Made by a program: the position numbers and the translations under genes
Notes under the pieces: generated by a model
What the model was told of the DNA's origin: nothing
Databases searched by the model: none
What the model saw: the letters and a program-made list of their open reading frames with translations, nothing else
Assembly (NCBI RefSeq): GCF_001513975.1
Contig: NZ_KQ947987.1
Span: 436,945-500,944 of the forward strand
Direction of reading: 5' to 3'
Source: Streptomyces curacoi
GTDB taxonomy: Bacteria > Actinomycetota > Actinomycetes > Streptomycetales > Streptomycetaceae
Length of the DNA: 64,000 nt
Shown: piece after piece, positions 10,014 to 21,016 of the stretch
Numbering within the stretch: position 1 is the stretch's first letter
Layout of the letters: each line of letters begins with the position of its first letter

Positions 10014-10691
10014 TCAGCGCAGGGACAGGTCCACGGCGGTCGTGTCGACGCCGGTCTCGTCGAGGGACGCCAGAATCCGCTCGCCACGGTCGGGTTTGCG
10101 GTCGATGCCGATCAGCAGGCCCGGCACAGCGATGCTCGGCAGGATGTGCCCCCACAGCACCGATATCCGCTCCGCCAGATCGCTGCGGTCGGTCAGCGCC
10201 CGGGACATCAGCTGAATCCCCGCGAACGCCCCGACCAGCAGCTCCACCGTCTTCCTGGGATCCACGGTGGGCAGCAACTCACCCTGGTCCCGGGCCTGTT
10301 CCAGCAGGACGACCAGATGGTCCGCCCACTGCCGGAACGGTCCGGCATGATCGACGCCGGACGGTGCCGCCTGGTCAACCGCCAGCCGCACACTGCCCTT
10401 GAGCAGCGCGTTGTTCAGCAGCCGCTGCCCGAACACAAAGGTCATGTCGACGAGTTCCTGGAGCTTGCACGACTGTGCCGGCACGGCGCCGAGCGGCAGT
10501 TGCTCGTCCAGCACGGCCTGGGCCAGGGACTCCTTGGAAGGGAAGTGGAAGTACAGGGCGCCCTTGGTGACTTCGGCCCGCTCCAGGACCATCGCGATGG
10601 TGGTCGCGGTGTACCCGTGCTCGTCGAACACCGCGCCCGCGGCCTCCAGGATGAGCCGCCGCGTTCTGATGGCGCGCTCCTGCCTCGCCAT
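10014..10691 (-). CDS. ArpA/ScbR-type gamma-butyrolactone receptor-like TetR regulator
   Basis: A 225-residue TetR-fold repressor. The N-terminal HTH reads RTRRLILEAAGAVFDEHGYT ... AEVTKGALYFHFPSKESLAQ, the signature of the autoregulator receptor subfamily (ArpA, ScbR, CprA/B). The C-terminal ligand domain has the typical RLAVDQA and QLMSRALTDRSDL segments. It is transcribed divergently from the AfsA homologue across a short gap with an ARE-like palindrome, the classic receptor/synthase arrangement in which the receptor represses both genes until the butyrolactone binds. The start is the ATG at 10691 with GGAGGGG upstream. Whether it is a true receptor or a pseudo-receptor cannot be told from sequence. 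Confidence 0.88.
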   Translation of the reverse strand: MARQERAIRTRRLILEAAGAVFDEHGYTATTIAMVLERAEVTKGALYFHFPSKESLAQAVLDEQLPLGAVPAQSCKLQELVDMTFVFGQRLLNNALLKGSVRLAVDQAAPSGVDHAGPFRQWADHLVVLLEQARDQGELLPTVDPRKTVELLVGAFAGIQLMSRALTDRSDLAERISVLWGHILPSIAVPGLLIGIDRKPDRGERILASLDETGVDTTAVDLSLR

Positions 10692-10793
10692 AACTGCCCC
10701 TCCGCATTTTTCCTTCGCCCCCGGGTGCGCCGGTGTGCGCCGGTGTGCGCCGGAGCGGGTTCGGCACGGATCCGGGCGACCCCAGGCCGCATT

Positions 10794-10820
10794 GAAAACA
10801 AACCGGTCGGCTCGTACTCT
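10794..10820. promoter_or_regulatory. ARE-like operator in the divergent arpA-like/afsA-like gap
   Basis: An A/T-rich imperfect palindrome in otherwise GC-rich DNA: AAAACAAACCGG followed by TCGGCTCGTACT. The half-site AAACAAACCGG resembles autoregulatory elements bound by ArpA-family receptors and is nearly repeated before the CprB-like gene (11855-11882). It overlaps the region where the promoters of both divergent genes must lie. Confidence 0.5.
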
Positions 10821-10885
10821 AACGCTCGCGACACGGGCGCCTCGCCGGCTGTCAGCGCACACACGGGGGTACCCAAGGAGGGGAC

Positions 10886-11833
10886 ATGTCTCATCTGCCG
10901 CAGCTCGCCACGACCACGACCCCACTCGCCAAGGCCCCGACGCTACCGGGCGGTCTGACCGCCACCGTACCCCGCCAGCTCGTCCATCGCGCCTCGGTCG
11001 CTGAAACGTTTCTGACGGACTGGGCCGCCATCGACGCCGACCGGTTCACCGTCACCGCCCAGTGGCCGCGTGCTCACCAGTTACACGTGTCGCCAGACCG
11101 GTCGGCCCATGAACCGCTGCTCGTCGCGGAGACCGTGCGCCAGGCCGGCTCGCTCCTCGCGCACACCGCGTACGACGTCCCGCTGGGCCACCAGTTCGTG
11201 CTCCGGGAACTGCGCGTCACCACCCGCCCCGAGCATCTGGCCGTCGGTGCCGTACCCGCCGAACCCGTCCTCCACGTCACCGTCACCGACCTCGACCACC
11301 GCGGTGGCCGCCCGGCCGGGTTCCGCTACGACACGGACGTCCGGATCGGCGGTGAGCTCGTCGCGACGGCGTCCATCGCCGCCATCTGGACGAGCGAGCC
11401 CGTCTACCGCAGGCTGCGCGGCGGTCGCACCGCGGCCACCGTCTCCGCGCTGCCCGTCCCGCCGGGGCTGCCGCCCGCCGTGGTGGACCGGGCCCTGCCC
11501 GCGGACGTCGTCCTCGCCCGGTCCGACCGCCCGGACCGCTGGCAGCTGCGAGTTGATACCGCGCATGCTGTTTTCTTCGATCACCCCCTCGACCACATAC
11601 CCGGCATGCTGCTGCTGGAGGCCGCCCGCCAGGCCGTGCGGGCCCTGCCCGGCAACGGCGGCCGGACACCTGTCTCCTTCCGCGCCGTCTTCCACCAGTA
11701 CGCCGAACTGGACCGTCCCACCTGGATAGAAGCGACCGAAACGGCGGACGCCGGCGGCACCGCCGTCCAAGTCGTGGGACGACAGGAGGACTCGACGGTC
11801 TTCGAGTGCGAGGTGGGTACGGAGGAGCGGTGA
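10886..11833 (+). CDS. AfsA-family gamma-butyrolactone (A-factor type) biosynthesis protein
   Basis: A 315-residue homologue of AfsA/ScbA, which condenses a beta-keto acyl chain with a glycerol-derived C3 unit to begin gamma-butyrolactone signal synthesis. Two hot-dog repeats are visible. The first contains HEPLLVAETVRQAGSLLAHTAYDVPLG; the second contains FFDHPLDHIPGM and then LLLEAARQAVRA. The conserved Glu of each repeat (VAETVRQ, LLEAARQ) is present. The ATG at 10886 follows GGAGGGGAC. Codon 66 is TTA (11081), the rare Leu codon read by bldA tRNA, so translation should depend on development. Neighbouring receptors on both sides support a complete signalling circuit. The exact butyrolactone is unknown. 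Confidence 0.88.
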   Translation: MSHLPQLATTTTPLAKAPTLPGGLTATVPRQLVHRASVAETFLTDWAAIDADRFTVTAQWPRAHQLHVSPDRSAHEPLLVAETVRQAGSLLAHTAYDVPLGHQFVLRELRVTTRPEHLAVGAVPAEPVLHVTVTDLDHRGGRPAGFRYDTDVRIGGELVATASIAAIWTSEPVYRRLRGGRTAATVSALPVPPGLPPAVVDRALPADVVLARSDRPDRWQLRVDTAHAVFFDHPLDHIPGMLLLEAARQAVRALPGNGGRTPVSFRAVFHQYAELDRPTWIEATETADAGGTAVQVVGRQEDSTVFECEVGTEER

Positions 11834-11854
11834 GATATCGTGTACGCGGAGTAA

Positions 11855-11882
11855 GAAACAAACGGCATGACCCGTTCTTTTC
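11855..11882. promoter_or_regulatory. ARE-like operator upstream of the CprB-like gene
   Basis: Imperfect palindrome GAAACAAACGG-CATGAC-CCGTTCTTTTC, 22 bp before the ATG at 11904. Its left half matches the half-site at 10794-10820 (AAACAAACCGG), suggesting that the same receptor family binds both and that the CprB-like gene is autoregulated or controlled by the ArpA-like protein. Confidence 0.5.
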
Positions 11883-11903
11883 CGTCCCAGGAGTGTCCAG
11901 CCG

Positions 11904-12551
11904 ATGGCGAGGCAGTTACGCGCCGAACAGACCCGCACCACGATCCTCACAGCCGCCGCCGAACTGTTCGACCGTCACGGCTATGAATCCACCAGTCTCA
12001 GCGACATCGTCGAGCACGCCCAAGTCACCAAGGGCGCCCTGTACTTCCACTTCGCGGCGAAGGAGGATCTCGCCCAGGCCATCATGGAGCTCCAGTCCAG
12101 AGCCGCCCGGCAGGTGGCGGCCGAGATGGACGCCCGGGGCCAGTCCTCGCTGGAGGCGCTGATACGCACGACGTTCGGCATCACACGCCTGTCCGTCGAG
12201 GGCCCGATACCCCGGGCCGGCCTGCGCCTGGCCACCGGGGGAGTGGTGATACGACCGCCCCTGCGGCACCCCTACACCGAACTGCTGGACATCGCCACCC
12301 GCAAACTCCTCGGCGCCGCCAAGGAGTCCGACATCCACCCGGACGTCGACGCCGAGGCCGCCGCCCACTCCCTCGTCTGCTTCTTCGTCGGCACCCGTGT
12401 CGTCGGCCGTTCCCTCGAACCCGTCGCACGCCAGCCCCGCAGGGTGGCCGAGATGTGGCACATCATGATCCGCGGCCTGGTCCCGGTACCCCGGCGGGCC
12501 CGTTATCTCGCGCTCGCGACACAGCTGGAGCGGGAGCTGAGAGCCGTATGA
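11904..12551 (+). CDS. cprB: CprB-like gamma-butyrolactone receptor homologue (TetR family)
   Basis: A 215-residue TetR-fold regulator that from memory closely matches CprB of S. coelicolor: MARQLRAEQTRTTILTAAAE start, VTKGALYFHFAAKEDLAQAI in the HTH, GLRLATGGVVIRPPL and CFFVGTRVVGRSLEP in the ligand domain. In S. coelicolor cprB (SCO6071) lies two genes from geosmin synthase (SCO6073); here geosmin synthase is also close downstream, supporting orthology. CprB is known to influence antibiotic production and sporulation. Codon 5 is TTA (11916), so bldA dependence is likely. The start has CAGGAG upstream. It is separated from the AfsA gene by about 70 bp holding a palindrome, so it probably has its own promoter. 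Confidence 0.85.
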   Translation: MARQLRAEQTRTTILTAAAELFDRHGYESTSLSDIVEHAQVTKGALYFHFAAKEDLAQAIMELQSRAARQVAAEMDARGQSSLEALIRTTFGITRLSVEGPIPRAGLRLATGGVVIRPPLRHPYTELLDIATRKLLGAAKESDIHPDVDAEAAAHSLVCFFVGTRVVGRSLEPVARQPRRVAEMWHIMIRGLVPVPRRARYLALATQLERELRAV

Positions 12552-12573
12552 CACGCGCGATACGGTGAGGCGC

Positions 12574-13761
12574 ATGCCCGAGAGGTCCGACATCCCGCCC
12601 GCGCCCGTGCTCCTCGGAAACGAACCCGGCTCGTTCCCGCACAGCGTGCTCGCCGAACGGCATCCCGCGATCATCCGGCAGGTGCGGGAGTCCTTCCCCT
12701 ACGGCCCCGAGCGGCACCGCGTGCTCGACGCGCTCCTGGCGAGCTGCACCAAGGGCGTGATCGAACCGCTGCCCGCCGACGCACCCGACCGGGACCGCTG
12801 GACGGCCTGGGGCGCCGACGCCCACACCGGCCGATCCTGGTTCGACGTACCGTGGCTGTGGTCGGAGAGCTACTTCTACCGCCAACTCCTCGAAGCGGTC
12901 GGATACTTCACCCCCGGCCCCTGGCAGGGCATCGACCCCTTCCGCCCCGCCAAGCTGGCCGAACTCGACGCCCCGGAGACGGACGAGGAACTGGCCGCCC
13001 TCGACGCCCTCGCGGACCGGCCCGCCGCAGAGCAGGACCGGGCCCTGCTGCACGGCTCCCTGTGGGGCAACCGTGCGGACCTCGGCTTCCGGCTGTCCGC
13101 CGCGCACGACGAGACCTCCTCGCACGCCCCGCCCCTGGTGGCCGACGACAGCGAGGCCCTGTGGTCACTGCTGCCGCCCGAGGGCTCGGCCACCCTGTGC
13201 CTGATCGCCGACAACGCGGGGCGCGAACTCGTCCCCGACCTGCTCCTCATCGCCCGTCTCCTCACCCAGGGGCGCATCGCGCGGGCGGTGCTCCACGTCA
13301 AGCCTTACCCGTACTACGTCTCCGACGCCACCCACACCGATGTGCTCGACGCCCTGCGCCGGCTCACGGCGGCACCGGGCGCGGCGGCGACGTACGGCCG
13401 CACCCTCTGGTCGGCGATGACGGACGGCCGCCTCACCGTCCGCGCCCATCCCTTCTCCAGCGCCCCGCTGCCGTTCGCGGCGATGCCCGGCGACCTTCGC
13501 GAGGAGCTCGCCGCCGCCACCCTCACCATCGTCAAGGGCGACCTCAACTACCGTCGCCTCGTCGGCGACCGGCTGTGGCCGCCGACGACGCCGTTCACCG
13601 ACGTCACCGCCCACTTCCCGGGCCCGGTCGCGGCCCTGCGCACCCTGAAGTCCGACGTCGTCACCGGGCTGGACGCCGGGACGGAGGCGGCGCTGGTGGC
13701 GGCGGAGGGGCAGACCTGGCGGACGGGCGGGACGCATGCGCTGATCCAGGTGCGGATGTGA
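12574..13761 (+). CDS. DUF89/ARMT1-type damage-control phosphatase family protein
   Basis: A protein of about 395 residues of the DUF89 (ARMT1-like) metal-dependent phosphatase family, whose members remove phosphate from damaged or harmful sugar phosphates. Family features are the N-terminal helical part (GSFPHSVLAERHPAIIRQVR), DVPWLWSESYFYRQLLEAVGYF, and the core LCLIADNAGRELVPDLLLIA, where Asp and Asn of DN bind metal, followed by VLHVKPYPYYVSDA and TIVKGDLNYRRLVGD near the end. The ATG at 12574 is preceded by GGTGAGG; a GTG three codons earlier is possible. It follows the cprB-like gene by 22 bp and could be co-transcribed. The substrate is unknown. Confidence 0.82.
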   Translation: MPERSDIPPAPVLLGNEPGSFPHSVLAERHPAIIRQVRESFPYGPERHRVLDALLASCTKGVIEPLPADAPDRDRWTAWGADAHTGRSWFDVPWLWSESYFYRQLLEAVGYFTPGPWQGIDPFRPAKLAELDAPETDEELAALDALADRPAAEQDRALLHGSLWGNRADLGFRLSAAHDETSSHAPPLVADDSEALWSLLPPEGSATLCLIADNAGRELVPDLLLIARLLTQGRIARAVLHVKPYPYYVSDATHTDVLDALRRLTAAPGAAATYGRTLWSAMTDGRLTVRAHPFSSAPLPFAAMPGDLREELAAATLTIVKGDLNYRRLVGDRLWPPTTPFTDVTAHFPGPVAALRTLKSDVVTGLDAGTEAALVAAEGQTWRTGGTHALIQVRM

Positions 13762-13781
13762 CGACCACCGTGCGGCTTCAC

Positions 13782-13913
13782 TCAAGTGATCCGCACGAGT
13801 GGCGACTTGATGCCGTGGGGCTCGTCCTGCCGGGCGACGGGGTGGTGGTCGCGCAGGACGCGGCAGGCGTCGTACGGGACGCCGGTGGCGTACTGGCGGG
13901 GGGCGAAGACCCG
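13782..13913 (-). pseudogene. Probable cytochrome P450 N-terminal remnant
   Basis: Reading the minus strand gives FAPRQYATGVPYDACRVLRD followed by HHPVARQDEP, then unrelated residues and a TGA at 13782. The pattern (xxYxxGVPYDxxRxLRDxxPVxxQxE) resembles the extreme N-terminus of soluble actinobacterial cytochromes P450. Nearly every codon in this stretch ends in C or G, as expected for a real Streptomyces reading frame, although no start codon, I-helix or heme-Cys region remains. It abuts the first preserved codons of the truncated ABC permease on the other strand. I infer a deletion or rearrangement that fused two broken genes. The P450 identification rests on about 30 residues. Confidence 0.4.
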
Positions 13914-14464
13914 CCGTCGCCGGGATCGCACTCGGAGTCGCGGTCGGCCGCTCGCGCCGCGTGTACGCCCTGTGCAATCCCGTGCTGCAGTTCGCCCGCG
14001 CCGTCCCACCGCCCGCCCTGGTCCCCGTCTTCGTCGTGATCTTCGACTTCGGTACGCCGATGCAGATCGCGTCCATCGTCTTCAGCGCCGTCTGGCCGGT
14101 CCTGATCAACACGGCGGAAGGGGCCCGCGACACCGACCCCTTGCGCCTTGAGGTCGCCGCGGTCCTGCGCCTCACCCCGGCCGAACGGCTCCGCTTCCTG
14201 ATCCTGCCCTCCGCGCTGCCCCGCGTCTTCGCCGGGCTGCGCCTGAGCCTCTCGCTCTCCCTCATCCTCATGGTGTTCTCGGAACTGCTGCCGGGCACCG
14301 CCAACGGCATCGGCTTCACGCTCACCGACGCCCAGTCCCGCTCCGGCCTGCTCACCGTCTGGGCCGCGCTGGTCCTGCTCGGCGCCCTCGGCCACCTCCT
14401 CAACACCGGCCTGCTGGCGGTGGAGAAGCGGCTCGTCGGCCGGGGGAGGACGACGACCGTATGA
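13910..14464 (+). pseudogene. SsuC/TauC-type ABC transporter permease, N-terminally truncated
   Basis: Inner-membrane permease of the nitrate/sulfonate/taurine importer family. Homology begins abruptly near 13913 (AVAGIALGVAVGRSRRVYAL), which corresponds to roughly residue 85 of a normal 250-290-residue permease. The first TM helix and start region are missing. The remaining part is intact: VLQFARAVPPPALVPVFVVI, the cytoplasmic EAA-like loop (RDTDPLRLEVAAVLRLTPAERLRF), and the last TM helices, ending RGRTTTV. The GTG at 13961 would give only 167 residues starting inside a TM region. No substrate-binding gene is nearby. The ATPase gene downstream is intact, so this transporter is probably dead. 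Confidence 0.65.
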
Positions 14465-14510
14465 CCCGTACGCCCCCCACCGCCCCTCCTGCTGCTGCGC
14501 AGGGACATCC

Positions 14511-15260
14511 ATGCTCCGGCTAGCCGCGGTCGGTCGGCACTACAGCGACCACCAGGTCCTGCACGACATCACCCTCACCGTGCCGCACGGCCAGTTGCTG
14601 TGCGTCGTCGGACCGTCCGGCTGCGGCAAGTCCACGCTCCTGCGCACCATCGCGGGCCTGCTGCCGACGCACGACGGAACGATCACGCTGGACGGCACAC
14701 CCGTGCGGGGCGTCCCCGACCATCTGGCCGTGGTCTTCCAGGACCACGCCCGCTCCCTCTACCCCTGGCTCACGGTCCGCGAGAACGTCGCGCTCCCCCT
14801 GCGCCGCAGGGGCCTGCCGAGAGCCCAACGCCGAGCCGAGGCCGACCGCATCCTGGACCGGGTCGGCCTCACCGGTGCGGCCCGCCGCCACCCCTGGCAG
14901 CTCTCGGGCGGCATGCAGCAGCGCGTGGCGATCGCCCGCGCCCTGGTCTGCCGCCCCTCCCTGCTGCTCATGGACGAACCCTTCGGTTACCTGGACGCCC
15001 AGACCCGTGAGGACCTGGAGGACCTGCTCCTGGAGGTCCACCGCACCGACGGCACGACGATCGTCCTCGTCACCCACGACATCGACGAGAGCGTGTACCT
15101 GGGCGACCGCGTCGTCGTCCTCTCCCCGGGGCCCGGCGCGAAGGTCGTCCTGGATCTGCCGGTCGAACTCCCCGGCGCCCGGGACCAGATCGCGACCCGG
15201 GGCCTGGCGGAGTTCGTCGCGCTGCGGTCGGAGGTGGGGCGGGCGGTGCGCAACAGGTAG
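14511..15260 (+). CDS. SsuB/TauB-type ABC transporter ATP-binding protein
   Basis: A 249-residue cytoplasmic ATPase subunit of a nitrate/sulfonate/taurine-type importer. All motifs are present: Walker A GPSGCGKST, Q-loop VFQDHAR, signature LSGGMQQR, Walker B SLLLMDEPFG and the H-loop THDIDES. It is complete and starts at the ATG at 14511, 46 bp after the truncated permease gene. Because that permease lost its N-terminal part and no binding protein is encoded here, this ATPase has no visible partner. It may be a relic still under weak selection or may energise a permease elsewhere. Confidence 0.9.
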   Translation: MLRLAAVGRHYSDHQVLHDITLTVPHGQLLCVVGPSGCGKSTLLRTIAGLLPTHDGTITLDGTPVRGVPDHLAVVFQDHARSLYPWLTVRENVALPLRRRGLPRAQRRAEADRILDRVGLTGAARRHPWQLSGGMQQRVAIARALVCRPSLLLMDEPFGYLDAQTREDLEDLLLEVHRTDGTTIVLVTHDIDESVYLGDRVVVLSPGPGAKVVLDLPVELPGARDQIATRGLAEFVALRSEVGRAVRNR

Positions 15261-15284
15261 CGCGCCCGTCGGCCCCCCCGTCGC

Positions 15285-16523
15285 TCAGCCCAGGCGCACG
15301 TCCTGCCACACCAGCCGGTGATCGGAGGTCGGCACCGTCCTGCCGTCTCCCACCAGCCGGTACAGCGGGTCGTCGGACGTCGGCCAGAAGACGCCGTTCG
15401 CGCCCGGTATCAGGCCCTTGGACGGCAGGACGTAGTCGACGCGCAGGTTCCCCGGAGCGCCGTCGCCGAAGTCGGCGGTGTCGTACGCCGGATCGCCGGT
15501 GTGCGAGGTGTTGGCGCCGCCCTGGAGCTTCGCGGCCTCCACGCCGCCCGCGCCGGCCGGCGGTGCGGCCGGGAGGTTCACCGCCGGATGGTCGAGCAGT
15601 TGCCGTATGGCGTGGCCGTGGCTGTCGCCGTCGTACGGATCGGCGTTCTGGTCACCCGCGATCACGAACCAGGCCCCGGGCCGCAGCCCGCCGCGCACCC
15701 CCTTGTCGTCGTAGAGATAGGAGCTGCGCCGGCGTCCGCCGATGTAGTCGGCCCACAGCCGGATCTCGTCGTGGTTGCGGCGGCCGTTGCGGTCCTCGGT
15801 GCCGTCGAAGGTGGGCGGCGTGGGGTGCGAGACCAGGAAGTGCACGGTGGAGCGCCCGACGCACACCGGCACGTCCCAGTGGCTCTTCGACGACAGCCGC
15901 AGGATCGCGCGGGCCTCGTCGCTGTAGTAGCCCGGCGGCATGAGGTGGCCCGGCATGTCCCGCCACAGGAACCGCTGGAAGGTCCGCACCGCGCGCGTGT
16001 CGATCGGGTACTTCGACAGCACGACCATGCCGTACTGCCCCGGGAACCAGCCGTAGCCGTAGGCGTCCTGCCCGTACGCGTCCGAACCGGGCGTCGTGAC
16101 CGCGCCGTTCTTCCCGTCGAGGTCCACCCCGGAGGCGACGCCCGTGTTCACCGGGGCGGTGAAGTGATACGGGTAGCGGACCGGCTTCGCCCCGCCCTGG
16201 CCGACGGACAGGTAGTTGCGCAGGAACAGGCGGACCGCCGTGCCCTGTTCGTCGTGGTCGAACTCGTTGATCAGCAGCACGTCCGGGTCGACCCGCTGGA
16301 TGGTCTCGGCGGCATTGCGCGCCTGGGCGTTGTCCGGTGTGGACAGGTCGGTGATCAGCGCGCCCTGGGCGGAGCGGTTCAGGGAGGCGTTGAAGGTGGC
16401 GAACCGTACGGTGCGCCGGTGTCCGCCGGTCGCGGAGGCCGGGAACGCGGCGGTGCCGGCCAGGGCCGCCCCGGCGAGGGAGGCGAGCGCGACGCGGCGG
16501 GAGAAAGATCCGGTGTGGTTCAT
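15285..16523 (-). CDS. Secreted endonuclease/exonuclease/phosphatase-family protein
   Basis: A 412-residue exported protein of the EEP (DNase I-like) fold. The N-terminus is a Tat-type signal (SFSRRVALASLAGAALAGT) with cleavage near ASA. Core motifs: VRFATFNASLNRS (metal-binding Asn), DVLLINEFDHD (catalytic Glu), FVIAGDQNADPYDGDS (GDxN) and the terminal TSDHRLVW (SDH). It could be a nuclease, a phosphodiesterase or a lipid phosphatase; substrates vary widely in this fold. The start at 16523 puts the twin Arg near the N-terminus and has CGGAG upstream; a longer frame to 16628 has no SD. It is divergent from geosmin synthase. Confidence 0.85.
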   Translation of the reverse strand: MNHTGSFSRRVALASLAGAALAGTAAFPASATGGHRRTVRFATFNASLNRSAQGALITDLSTPDNAQARNAAETIQRVDPDVLLINEFDHDEQGTAVRLFLRNYLSVGQGGAKPVRYPYHFTAPVNTGVASGVDLDGKNGAVTTPGSDAYGQDAYGYGWFPGQYGMVVLSKYPIDTRAVRTFQRFLWRDMPGHLMPPGYYSDEARAILRLSSKSHWDVPVCVGRSTVHFLVSHPTPPTFDGTEDRNGRRNHDEIRLWADYIGGRRRSSYLYDDKGVRGGLRPGAWFVIAGDQNADPYDGDSHGHAIRQLLDHPAVNLPAAPPAGAGGVEAAKLQGGANTSHTGDPAYDTADFGDGAPGNLRVDYVLPSKGLIPGANGVFWPTSDDPLYRLVGDGRTVPTSDHRLVWQDVRLG

Positions 16524-16638
16524 CGGGGCTCCGGTGAGGGAGGGGACACGTGCACTGCGTGGGTGTGGACGTCGGTAGTCTGCGCGCGTAGAGATGAACG
16601 CCACAAGGCCCGGCGAGAACTCCCGCATTCACGCTTGA

Positions 16639-18867
<2,229 letters not shown>

Positions 18868-19101
18868 CCTCCCGCATCGTCCCCGGGGTTCGCCAGGGTG
18901 TCCCGCAGGGCCGCCAGGGCCACGTGTGACGCGTCTTGGCGCAGAACGTAACAGCCGTCGCCGGCAACGGACTTCAATCCTCCGGATGCGGTTTTCGAAA
19001 GTTTTCGGCCGGAACGGCACGTTCCTGGAACTCGGGCGGTGCGCCGCGAGTCTTCCGGGGTGAGGGGAACAGACAACGAGAACACACGGGGGTGTTCGAC
19101 C

Positions 19102-20988
19102 TTGACCGACATCATCGAGAGGTTCACGGACAGCGACAGGGAGACCGGAGCGCAGGAGCGGCCGCTCGACAGCGGTGAGCTCACGCCGTACCTGGCTCCG
19201 CTGCCCGTCCCTCCCGTCCTGCGGCCCGCGTCCGACGACGTCCTGCGGGAGACCGAGATCGCCCTGCGCCCGGCCTGGGTGCGCCTGCACCCGCAGCTGC
19301 CGCCGACCCTGATGTGGGGGTACGACGGCCAGGTGCCGGGCCCGACCATCGAGGTGCGGCGTGGACAGCGCGTCCGCATCGCCTGGACCAACCGCATTCC
19401 CAAGGACAGCGAGTACCCGGTCACCTCGGTGGAGGTGCCGCTGCGCAGGGACGGCCGCCCGCAGGCCACCACCGAGCCCGGCCGTGCGGGCGTCGAGCCC
19501 AACAAGGACGTCGCCGCCCTGCCCGCCTGGTCGGTGACCCATCTGCACGGCGCGCAGACGGGCGGCGGCAACGACGGCTGGGCGGACAACGCGGTCGGTT
19601 ACGGCGACGCCCAGCTGTCGGAGTATCCGAACGACCACCAGGCGGTGCAGTGGTGGTACCACGACCACGCCATGAACATCACACGCTGGAACGTGATGAC
19701 GGGCCTGTTCGGCACCTACCTCGTCCGTGACGACGAGGAGGACGCCCTCCACCTCCCCGGCGGTGAGCGGGAGATCCCGCTGCTGCTGGCCGACCGCAAC
19801 CTCGACACCGACGAGGACGGCCGGCTCAACGGCCGGCTGCTGCACAAGACGGTGATCGTCCAGGAGAAGAACCCGGAGACCGGCAAGCCGGTCTCCCTCC
19901 CGTTCACCGGCCCGTACACCACGGTCAACGGCCGCATCTGGCCGTACGCCGAAGTGGACGACGCCTGGTACCGCTTCCGGCTGGTCAACGCGTCCAACGC
20001 CCGCATCTACAGCCTCGTCCTGGTCGACGAGGACGACAACCCGGTCCCGGGCATCGTGCACCAGATCGGCAGCGACGGCGGACTGCTGCCGCGCCCGGTG
20101 CCGATCGACTTCGACGGCGCGATGCCCACGCTGAGCGCGGCACCGGCCGAGCGCTTCGACCTGCTCGTCGACTTCCGCGGACTCGCGGGCAGGACGCTCC
20201 GCCTGGTCAACAAGGGCCGCAACCAGCCGCCCGGCGTACCCGACCCGGCGGGTGACGTGCGCTACCCGGCGGTGATGGAGTTCCGGGTCCGGGAGACCTG
20301 CGAGACGGACACCTTCGAACTGCCCGAGGTGCTCTCCGGCTCCTTCCGCCGCCTCACGCACGACATCGAGCACGGCCACCGGCTGATCGTGCTCACCCCG
20401 CCCGCCACGAAGGGCGCGGGCGGTCACCCGGAGATGTGGGAGATGGCCGAGGTCGAGGACCCGGGCGACATCCAGGTCCCCACCGAGGGCGTCATCCAGA
20501 TCACCGGCCCGAACGGCAGGACCAGGACTTACCGGCGCACGGCCCGGACCTTCAACGACGCCCTCGGCTTCACCATCGCCGAGGGTAGCCACGAGCAGTG
20601 GAGCTTCCTCAACCTCGCACCGATCGTCCACCCCATGCACATCCACCTGGCCGACTTCCAGCTGCTGGGCCGGGACGCCTACGACGTCTCGGGCTTCGAC
20701 CCGGCGGTGGGCGGTACCCGCAGCCCGATCCGGTACGACGCCCGCACCCGGATCCCGCTGGCGCCCAACGAGCTCGGACACAAGGACGTCTTCCAGGTGC
20801 CGGGGAACCAGATGCTGCGCGTCATGGGCAGGTTCGACGGCGCGTACGGCCGGTTCATGTACCACTGCCACCTCCTGGAGCACGAGGACATGGGCATGAT
20901 GCGGCCCTTCGTCGTCATGCCCGCGGAGGCGTTGAAGTTCGACCACGGCGGCGCCCACGGCGGCCACGGGGAGGGACACACCGGCTGA
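19102..20988 (+). CDS. Multicopper oxidase (phenoxazinone synthase/CotA-like)
   Basis: A cupredoxin-repeat oxidase of about 628 residues that oxidises phenolic substrates with reduction of O2 to water. All four copper-ligand clusters are visible: [27 protein letters not shown] and [14 protein letters not shown] (type 1 Cys and axial Met). No signal peptide is evident, consistent with the phenoxazinone-synthase-like cytoplasmic subgroup. The likely start is TTG at 19102 ([10 protein letters not shown]), with GGGGGTG at SD distance. In-frame GTGs at 19039 and 19060 are alternatives. A His/Gly-rich tail ([11 protein letters not shown]) could bind extra metal. It ends close to the convergent GATase-like gene. 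Confidence 0.9.
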   Translation: MTDIIERFTDSDRETGAQERPLDSGELTPYLAPLPVPPVLRPASDDVLRETEIALRPAWVRLHPQLPPTLMWGYDGQVPGPTIEVRRGQRVRIAWTNRIPKDSEYPVTSVEVPLRRDGRPQATTEPGRAGVEPNKDVAALPAWSVTHLHGAQTGGGNDGWADNAVGYGDAQLSEYPNDHQAVQWWYHDHAMNITRWNVMTGLFGTYLVRDDEEDALHLPGGEREIPLLLADRNLDTDEDGRLNGRLLHKTVIVQEKNPETGKPVSLPFTGPYTTVNGRIWPYAEVDDAWYRFRLVNASNARIYSLVLVDEDDNPVPGIVHQIGSDGGLLPRPVPIDFDGAMPTLSAAPAERFDLLVDFRGLAGRTLRLVNKGRNQPPGVPDPAGDVRYPAVMEFRVRETCETDTFELPEVLSGSFRRLTHDIEHGHRLIVLTPPATKGAGGHPEMWEMAEVEDPGDIQVPTEGVIQITGPNGRTRTYRRTARTFNDALGFTIAEGSHEQWSFLNLAPIVHPMHIHLADFQLLGRDAYDVSGFDPAVGGTRSPIRYDARTRIPLAPNELGHKDVFQVPGNQMLRVMGRFDGAYGRFMYHCHLLEHEDMGMMRPFVVMPAEALKFDHGGAHGGHGEGHTG

Positions 20989-21016
20989 GGTGAGCGGTGC
21001 ACGCGCGTGTGACGTG

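Noticed and set aside
13961..14464. Accepting GTG 13961 as the true permease start
   Set aside because: Homology continues upstream of it in the same frame without a start codon, and the product would lack the first TM segments.
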